Notes under the pieces: model-generated | What the model was told of the DNA's origin: nothing | Seen by the model: the letters and a program-made list of their open reading frames with translations, nothing else | Database searches by the model: none | Part shown: positions 21,652 through 27,219 of the stretch, piece after piece | How positions within the stretch are numbered: the first letter of the stretch is position 1 | Layout of the letters: the number at the start of each line of letters is the position of its first letter | Virus record (IMG/VR): IMGVR_UViG_3300031578_000275 | Location: 1-27,219 of that record | Length of the DNA stretch: 27,219 bases | Direction: 5' to 3' (one strand) | Source: a virus | Translations under genes and position numbers: made by a program

Positions 21652-22201
21652 TCAATTCTCCTATAAAGGCGATTTTATAAATATATGTCTGTTTAGAATA
21701 ATTTCTTTTACTAGGAATTCCGATATTATGTGCAGTTGTAAAAACATGTAATCCCATAGCCTCCGGTATTAATTCATAACATAAATGCTTTTCTTCTCCT
21801 GTATTAGTGTAAAAGTTTCCTTTTTGGTCCACTCCCGAACTTCCTAATTGTAATATAATATCTTGACACATTTCTTCTAAAATCTTTTTTATTGATGGTT
21901 GCCAAAAAAGCAAACATCTCGCTTGTTTTTTTGTCCATTTTGGATGTAATTTTAACATTCTTTTTTCTTGTTTTTCTATATTGAATTTAATATAAACAAA
22001 ATAACAATGTGCTGATAAATTATATTTTTTTTCTAATCTAATTGAATTAGGTGGACACTGTTGGGATTTACCGACATTCGGGCAACCATTTTTATGTCCT
22101 GGATATGGCAATTTACATAAGTTAATAGAATTTATAACAAAAAATAATCTTTTTATTTCTTTTATTCCTTTTCCTTCTATACAATCAATTAATTCACTCA
22201 A
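21632..22201 (-). CDS. DUF2284-like cysteine-rich metal-binding protein
   Basis: 189 aa from TTG behind GGAAGGA. Its pattern CKLPYPGHKNGCPNVGKSQQ followed by CPP (Cys29, 40, 49) and the later C-x-x-x-x-PEAMGLHVFTTAHNIG (Cys141 onward) resemble DUF2284 predicted metal-binding proteins, which likely hold an Fe-S or metal site. Other cysteines: 7, 66, 96, 112. It overlaps the glycyl-radical gene, implying a shared redox role in an anaerobe. The family call is from recalled motifs. Confidence 0.55.
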   Translation of the reverse strand: MSELIDCIEGKGIKEIKRLFFVINSINLCKLPYPGHKNGCPNVGKSQQCPPNSIRLEKKYNLSAHCYFVYIKFNIEKQEKRMLKLHPKWTKKQARCLLFWQPSIKKILEEMCQDIILQLGSSGVDQKGNFYTNTGEEKHLCYELIPEAMGLHVFTTAHNIGIPSKRNYSKQTYIYKIAFIGELNAINID

Positions 22202-22216
22202 AATAAATCCTTCCTT

Positions 22217-24928
22217 TTAAAATGGTATATCGTCAATCACACCGGCAATAATTACACAAACTCTAGTTTTGCCGGATATAAATACTGGATATGATTTTTC
22301 GGTGCATCCTGGGTGTCTTGTAAGATGTCTTGCATATCCAGTACCCATATTTATGATTTTTTTTATCTCATGGTGATTTTTTACAATTGCCAGATCACCA
22401 TTAAAAACAGTCAGGCCATAACGTCCTGCAATATTTTTTAGATTTTGAACATCTTTTACAGATAGGATTTCTTTTCCTTCGGAGTCACTATCTACTCCGG
22501 TTAATTTTCTGCATGTATAAATGGATTGAATTATTTCTCGGAGTGTCATTTTATTTTTATACCCATCGACCGGCACCGATTCATCTAATAGGCGGGTGAT
22601 TATTTCATCCGCCTCATTTCGGACCTCTTCTGCAGGTCTTGCTGTATACATGCTATCTATTATATTATTCACATCTTTAAGGTTGATTTCATCAGCTCCA
22701 AACCATATATAATAATATGCAGCAATTAATAAACCTTCTGCCCTACTCCTACGTGATTCGAGTTTTATTTTTTCTTGCAGAATTGATCCAATTTTTTCTG
22801 CAAGTTCTATAATTTCATGTAGCTTACTCCATGTTCTTGCTCGGATCGCACGACAATTTTTTTCAGTTAATAACCTATCTATATTTTTTTTAATACTTTT
22901 CCAATCATTATCTTTTTTAATTAGATTTACTATGAAAAGTCGTTTGTCGTCTGCCACATCTCCGACAACTGGATCAATAGAAATAAACATAAACATACTT
23001 TTCATTCTAAAAGAAATTGCCTTATGTCCTGGTGTTCCCTTGTATCCATCCGGGGCAGTTTCGCAGAAACTAACTCGCATCAAGGATAAAAAAGCTTCTC
23101 TCTTTTCCCTATCCTTGATGCTTTTTCCATCAGCCTCTTCTACTATTATTCCTTCCGAATTGTTACCATTTTCTTGACGACATCCAGCAGGGGAGCTTTC
23201 CGTTCCCGTAAGTTCATAACTTAAGGACAGAGGTCTTGCTATTCTTTCAAAGATAGCCGTTTTTCCTGTTTGTGATTCTCCAGTCATCAAAATTGGTGGT
23301 CTATATGTAAGTACTCCTGAAACCCAAGACAAAGCACTCCAGGCCATAAGATATATACAATCTGTATCAGTTTCAAAAGTCATTTGTTTAACTACTTCGA
23401 ATATTTCTTTGCATAGATCACTGGATGCCGGTTTATCTTTTATTCCTAAATCCTTTCTACTTTTTTGCTCAAATATTTTTTCGGGATCAGCTTGTCCAAT
23501 TAACGTTTCACCATCCCAATAACAAAAAGAACCATCTTTATTTTTCCAGGCTCCACGTCCTAAAATTCTTTTAATATTAAATTTTGTAAATACTGTACTT
23601 TGAATTAACCAGTCTGTTGCTTGGTCCCATGAATCGGTGGTCATCTTAAAATCGTGTTGAAATCCATTTTTCCAAAAAGATAAAGGGGCTAATACTTTTA
23701 AAAATCCTTTTGATAAGGACGTTAGATTTGTATTCATGAGTATTTTAGCGTAACTCATATAATAAGCTTGTTTATCGTCTGCCATACCCAGGATTCTGAA
23801 AGGGATTTCATCACCAGAAACGGAGCCACCATCAACCGGATTATTTCTCAAAGGAGGCGAAACAGTTTTTTCCGGTCCCGATGGCTCCATTTCTGGTGAT
23901 GAAATTATATATTCTGTCAGTTCTTCTGGTGTTGCTACCTGGAGAGCTTCGACAATATCAGCACCGTCTTGTTTAATTTCGCGGGCTTTTGGGTATGGCT
24001 GTATAAGTTTTGCATCAATTCCTAGTTGTTTTTTTATTCTTTGTTTTACAGTTATACCCGTTTTTATTCCTGGTTGCTGTGGAGGTGATTTCATGTTTCC
24101 AACATTGTCTTTTTTCTGGTCATCATCCGGGTATATATATATTTGTGCTCTTGTTCCGAGTGGTGCAAAAAATACTTGTTTCGCTTTTGCTCCGCCTCCG
24201 TTCCAAGTTGTGTGAATGAAGGTTGGTAGTTTTTCCTCTGCTATTTTTGCACATTTTGCACCTTCGTGAATCATCCTGGGAACTGTAGGATTTTTATATA
24301 ATTTATCTCGATTATATAGCAAAATTGGATATTTTGAGCAGGCAACACTTTTTCCGGTCCAGTAGAAGGACATTACCGTTTTTTTTCCTGCCCCTTCAAA
24401 TCTTACATCTAATAGCTCAAAAAGGCCGTCTTCATTCAAATATGGCCAGGCTCCAGTGATTGTATCGCCCCATGCCAGCTGTTGCGCTGCTGATCCGCAC
24501 AGGACTGGGTCATCACCACGATTTTTTGATACATTTTCACCTACAAATTCACATATTTGCAGCAATCTTTTAGTGGTAAATTCTTTTTTTGCTTGTTCAT
24601 AAGGTATTGCTTTATACTTTTTTTCATTCGTTTTTTCTATTTCTATTCCAAATGCCTTTTTTACTTCATTCACTTTTTCCGGGAAGGATTGTAATCCACA
24701 CAATAAGCCCGCGACTTCGAAAATATCCCAACTTGTGCCACATACAGCACACCATATATTATAATTATTCTTAGCTCCAGGCGCATAAACTACTGCCGTC
24801 TCTTCATTATCCGTATGATCCGGTGCAGGGCAGTGTATCCGGGCCGCACCGTTTTTCTGTACTATTTGGATTCCTTTATGGGTGAGGTATTCTTTTAATC
24901 TTGGTTTTAAGGCTTTTGTGTCAGTCAC
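22217..24928 (-). CDS. Primase-helicase, replication protein
   Basis: 903 aa. Residues 33-63 form a CHC2-type zinc site (Cys33, His38, Cys60, Cys63), as in DnaG/T7 gp4 primases. A Toprim-like part follows with Glu222 (IHEGAKCAK) and an acidic cluster YIYPDDDQ (265-271). A linker rich in Pro/Ser (345-375) leads to an ATPase with Walker A GESQTGKT (550-557) and Walker B IIVEEAD (594-600). So priming and helicase functions seem combined in one chain. The start is GTG; its SD (GAGGG) is unusually distant, so the exact start is uncertain. Confidence 0.85.
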   Translation of the reverse strand: MTDTKALKPRLKEYLTHKGIQIVQKNGAARIHCPAPDHTDNEETAVVYAPGAKNNYNIWCAVCGTSWDIFEVAGLLCGLQSFPEKVNEVKKAFGIEIEKTNEKKYKAIPYEQAKKEFTTKRLLQICEFVGENVSKNRGDDPVLCGSAAQQLAWGDTITGAWPYLNEDGLFELLDVRFEGAGKKTVMSFYWTGKSVACSKYPILLYNRDKLYKNPTVPRMIHEGAKCAKIAEEKLPTFIHTTWNGGGAKAKQVFFAPLGTRAQIYIYPDDDQKKDNVGNMKSPPQQPGIKTGITVKQRIKKQLGIDAKLIQPYPKAREIKQDGADIVEALQVATPEELTEYIISSPEMEPSGPEKTVSPPLRNNPVDGGSVSGDEIPFRILGMADDKQAYYMSYAKILMNTNLTSLSKGFLKVLAPLSFWKNGFQHDFKMTTDSWDQATDWLIQSTVFTKFNIKRILGRGAWKNKDGSFCYWDGETLIGQADPEKIFEQKSRKDLGIKDKPASSDLCKEIFEVVKQMTFETDTDCIYLMAWSALSWVSGVLTYRPPILMTGESQTGKTAIFERIARPLSLSYELTGTESSPAGCRQENGNNSEGIIVEEADGKSIKDREKREAFLSLMRVSFCETAPDGYKGTPGHKAISFRMKSMFMFISIDPVVGDVADDKRLFIVNLIKKDNDWKSIKKNIDRLLTEKNCRAIRARTWSKLHEIIELAEKIGSILQEKIKLESRRSRAEGLLIAAYYYIWFGADEINLKDVNNIIDSMYTARPAEEVRNEADEIITRLLDESVPVDGYKNKMTLREIIQSIYTCRKLTGVDSDSEGKEILSVKDVQNLKNIAGRYGLTVFNGDLAIVKNHHEIKKIINMGTGYARHLTRHPGCTEKSYPVFISGKTRVCVIIAGVIDDIPF

Positions 24929-24968
24929 GAAAGAGATTATCCCTCTGCTGTATCATATATTCTAGCAT

Positions 24969-25919
24969 TTAAAATAAATCCTGTGGTTCTTTTTCTGTCT
25001 CTTTCTCTTCCGGTTCAGGCTCTGGTTCTGGTGGTTTTTCTTTTGCCTTTTTCACCTTTTCTTTTACCTGGTCAGGAGTTACTCCTTTTTCAGGTTGTAT
25101 TATTACTTCCGGTTCTTCTATGGGGTAGAATTCTTCCTGTATGTCCTTTGGTTCATCAGTATCATTCAGGAACCCGGCCTCCTTTGCTCTGCTTTCAATT
25201 TGTTTCATGTTGATTCCTAGTTCCATCCTGTTTTTATACTCTGCTGCTGCAAGTTTTCGCATTTCCAGAAATTGAATTCCATCCAGTACTATTGTTGCAA
25301 ATTGTACATTACCATGATCCTGAGTAGCTTTTTTAATCAGTTTTAGTTTTAATGGCAATCCCATTAAAACACCATTGGTTTGTTGGGAAAAATATTCAAG
25401 GGCAGCAGTAATACTTGAAACACTATTCCAGGAATGAGTTCGCATTCTATACACACCTCCGATTTCCATAGAGCAGGCAAGGAAGCAGGAAAGAATTCCG
25501 GATACTTTACATTTTTCGGATTTCATAAATTCGCATGTTTTAGGATCACACGGAATATGTTTTGATGTTGGTTCTTTTTTATCGCTATCATAAACCCGGG
25601 TTGCAGTTTCTCCATTTCCACTGCATAGGCATTTATTGCCCTGGTAATATGCGTATTGAGTGTAGAAATTCATATCTATGGAATCGAATGGAAGCCGGAT
25701 TGATATTTCTTTGGGTTCTTTTTCTAATTTTTTCATAATCTCTTGATTGATTAGAAAATTATTATCCGGCCCTTTTTCTGTTGTGGTTACAACAAAATGG
25801 TTGAAACGAACAGGTAATTGATAGTCATTACCTTTTTTTGATTTTCTTTTTTCCGGGCTTTTCCCACCAATTTTAATCTTTCCGATTTCGGCAAGCCTTG
25901 GGTTTAATCCTTTTATCAT
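24969..25919 (-). CDS. Gp3/recombination-directionality-factor-like zinc protein
   Basis: 316 aa. The pattern CLCSGNGETATRV, CDPKTC, KCKVSGILSCFL (Cys97/99, 124/129, 137) followed by GGVYRMRTHSWNSVSSITAAL and GLPLKLKL fits the phage family that includes phiC31 gp3, often labelled 'metal-binding' or RDF-like. The last ~70 residues are Pro/Glu/Lys-rich and disordered, ending DLF like an SSB-type tail. Next to YqaJ, a role in recombination or annealing is more likely than excision control. AGGAGG precedes the ATG, behind a hairpin. Confidence 0.65.
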   Translation of the reverse strand: MIKGLNPRLAEIGKIKIGGKSPEKRKSKKGNDYQLPVRFNHFVVTTTEKGPDNNFLINQEIMKKLEKEPKEISIRLPFDSIDMNFYTQYAYYQGNKCLCSGNGETATRVYDSDKKEPTSKHIPCDPKTCEFMKSEKCKVSGILSCFLACSMEIGGVYRMRTHSWNSVSSITAALEYFSQQTNGVLMGLPLKLKLIKKATQDHGNVQFATIVLDGIQFLEMRKLAAAEYKNRMELGINMKQIESRAKEAGFLNDTDEPKDIQEEFYPIEEPEVIIQPEKGVTPDQVKEKVKKAKEKPPEPEPEPEEKETEKEPQDLF

Positions 25920-25944
25920 GATTTTTCCTCCTTTATTTTAATAC

Positions 25945-25981
25945 GGGGCACCCGGTGCATTTATAATTATCCAGGTGCCCC
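25945..25981 (-). other. Leader hairpin before the RDF-like gene
   Basis: GGGGCACC (25945-25952) pairs with GGTGCCCC (25974-25981), extended by GG/CC after one mismatch. On the minus strand GTATTAAAATAAAGGAGG follows, so it lies between the YqaJ stop and the next SD. No T-run, so not a clear terminator. The rest of the 100-base gap shows nothing else. Confidence 0.6.
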
Positions 25982-26019
25982 AAATCCTTTATTGTCTATT
26001 ATTTTCTGGCATTAGGTTT

Positions 26020-27093
26020 TCATCTAAACGCCTTCCCATTCCAGGATATAAGACGTTTTCCGGCTCTGTCATATAAAACAGTTTTTTCTCTACTATCGCT
26101 ATCAATAACGCTGTCTTGTTTTCGCATCCAGTCCAGGATTTTCACTTTTACTTCTTTACGCATTTTTCCAAGCCTTCCGGTCCCTGATATTTCTTTTCCA
26201 ATATCCTTGTACTCAGCGCATAGCCTTTCAATTTCTTCACTTGCAATTATATTTCCTACAGGTGAAGGAAAGCAGCGTTTCATATCGTCTACTTCTTCCG
26301 GGGTTGGTTCTTGTTTTTCTATTATATGCTTTTGCCACCATTCTTTGTAGACATCGACCATCTCTTTATGCAGGTCTTTATTTGCGGTTATGGGATATTG
26401 GTGAAAATATCCCATTTGAGCTAGGACAGAAGCCCATTCTGTAGGTTTTATATAAGTAGGTTCCAAAGTTGGATCATGTTTTTGAATTTCATAATCACCT
26501 TTAATGAGTTTTACTATTTCCCGCCCTTCATTTTCCCATTCATCGGGCCGCTTTGGAAATACTAGTACTGAGACTATGCATTTTTCTGCACCGATGCATA
26601 GGAGTTGATGCTGAACTTGACACTGGACGTATGCAGGGACTTTATCGGTACCAGGTTCTCCCCAGGTATCATGATATTGCCAGTATGAGGTGGTTTTTCC
26701 TTCGTGTAATCTAATAATATTTGATTTTTCCTGATAAATGCCATCTATATGGCATGTAATAAAGTCACCATAAACTAATACATCCCCATTTGATCCTACT
26801 CTATTGAGAGATTTCCTCTTAAATCTATGGCGTGTAACAAATTTTTCTCGATTTATTATTCTCATTTCGGCTTTATCCTCTGCCAGCTTAACGACTGAAT
26901 CCTCAAAGGCAGTTCCCCACCGAATGGATGCATTATCCGGGTTTTCCGGCATTACATAGCCCTGGAGAGAATTGAATCCTGGATATTGTTCTTCCATGAG
27001 CAACTGCCATAATTCATATTTGGATTGAAAGCTATTTAAACCCAGGATTGTAGCTGCCCGGCTCCCACTAATTCCAGTTGGTTTACTTCCCAT
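26020..27093 (-). CDS. YqaJ-family viral recombination exonuclease
   Basis: 357 aa, of the lambda-exo-like PD-(D/E)xK fold. Seen: GISGSRAATILGLNSFQSKY (7-26), RWGTAFED (58-65), HIDG (115-118) with Asp117, HEGKTT (130-135) with Glu131 and Lys133, and VPAYVQCQVQHQLLCIGAE (152-170). These are the family's catalytic positions in order. It should resect double-strand ends 5' to 3' for phage recombination, working with a single-strand annealing protein, perhaps the adjacent RDF-like protein. AAGG before the ATG is a modest SD. The start overlaps the previous gene by 11 bases. Confidence 0.88.
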   Translation of the reverse strand: MGSKPTGISGSRAATILGLNSFQSKYELWQLLMEEQYPGFNSLQGYVMPENPDNASIRWGTAFEDSVVKLAEDKAEMRIINREKFVTRHRFKRKSLNRVGSNGDVLVYGDFITCHIDGIYQEKSNIIRLHEGKTTSYWQYHDTWGEPGTDKVPAYVQCQVQHQLLCIGAEKCIVSVLVFPKRPDEWENEGREIVKLIKGDYEIQKHDPTLEPTYIKPTEWASVLAQMGYFHQYPITANKDLHKEMVDVYKEWWQKHIIEKQEPTPEEVDDMKRCFPSPVGNIIASEEIERLCAEYKDIGKEISGTGRLGKMRKEVKVKILDWMRKQDSVIDSDSREKTVLYDRAGKRLISWNGKAFR

Positions 27094-27219
27094 CGGATGC
27101 CTTCCCCTTCCAATCTTTGAATACAGTATTTAACATTCCTATTACCTTGGGTTTAAGGTATATTCGATCTGTTGGATCATTAAGATCATTATTATGCAAT
27201 ACTACACCATCCCCGTTGA
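27083..27219 (-). CDS. C-terminal end of an upstream gene (partial)
   Basis: Open from the window edge to TAA at 27083-27085, 44 codons, ending TVFKDWKGKASDGK. It precedes and overlaps the YqaJ gene, so it belongs to the same operon. The visible part (NNDLNDPTDRIYLKPKVIGM) is not enough to name it. Confidence 0.6.
   Translation of the reverse strand, partial: NGDGVVLHNNDLNDPTDRIYLKPKVIGMLNTVFKDWKGKASDGK

Noticed and set aside
24983-25213. Leu/Val-rich plus-strand frame resembling a membrane protein
   Set aside because: Antisense of the Pro/Glu/Lys-rich end of the RDF-like gene, which creates the apparent hydrophobicity.
1-27219. tRNA, rRNA or insertion sequence
   Set aside because: No cloverleaf, rRNA segment, transposase or terminal inverted repeat pair was seen by eye.

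Overview
The window is a piece of a tailed (contractile-tail) phage or prophage from a low-GC host, probably an anaerobe. The tail module is Mu-like in gene order and protein family. The anaerobe inference rests on a stand-alone NrdD-like glycyl-radical segment and a DUF2284-like cysteine protein. Strong AGGAGG ribosome sites fit Spirochaetes or Firmicutes; the host cannot be fixed from this sequence. No head, terminase, integrase or Mu transposase gene lies in the window, so the left, right and lysogeny boundaries are not seen.

Layout. (1) 28-11797, plus strand: late tail operon, with genes overlapping or tightly spaced. In order: sheath, tube, tail-assembly chaperone with a -1 frameshift extension, tape measure, gp43-like DNA-circularisation-family protein, LysM-hub protein, gp45-like spike, gp46-like wedge, gp47/J baseplate, gp48-like protein, collar-type fibre, and a coiled-coil protein in the fibre-assembly position. 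(2) 11702-15874, minus strand: an accessory operon of small genes read from a strong promoter at 15926-15954, with a second promoter at 12570-12598 before an HTH gene. Its genes have conserved, often GC-rich and structured leaders, and one encodes a DUF1874 protein carrying the active-site residues of the AcrIII-1 anti-CRISPR ring nuclease. (3) 15998-16357, plus strand: a VRR-NUC nuclease, apparently on a leaderless mRNA. (4) 16350-27219, minus strand: early or middle genes. Reading leftwards: an unknown C-terminus, YqaJ exonuclease, Gp3/RDF-like zinc protein, primase-helicase, DUF2284-like protein, glycyl-radical segment, several unknown small proteins, an SF2 helicase with a coupled zinc microprotein, a zinc ribbon, a membrane protein, and an M23 peptidase.

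How it fits together. The right part supplies replication and recombination, possibly nucleotide supply and lysis. The left part builds the tail. The 12-16 kb block between them looks like an exchangeable accessory or anti-defence region. The most notable items are the AcrIII-1-like protein, the two-copy covarying RNA element and repeated leader cassettes around it, the SD-stimulated -1 frameshift site, and the mini glycyl-radical protein paired with a DUF2284-like protein. Eight genes were called with starts downstream of the longest open frame, because the extra N-termini are translations of repeated leaders or lack a ribosome site. Five genes of 18-58 codons were added by reading the gaps.
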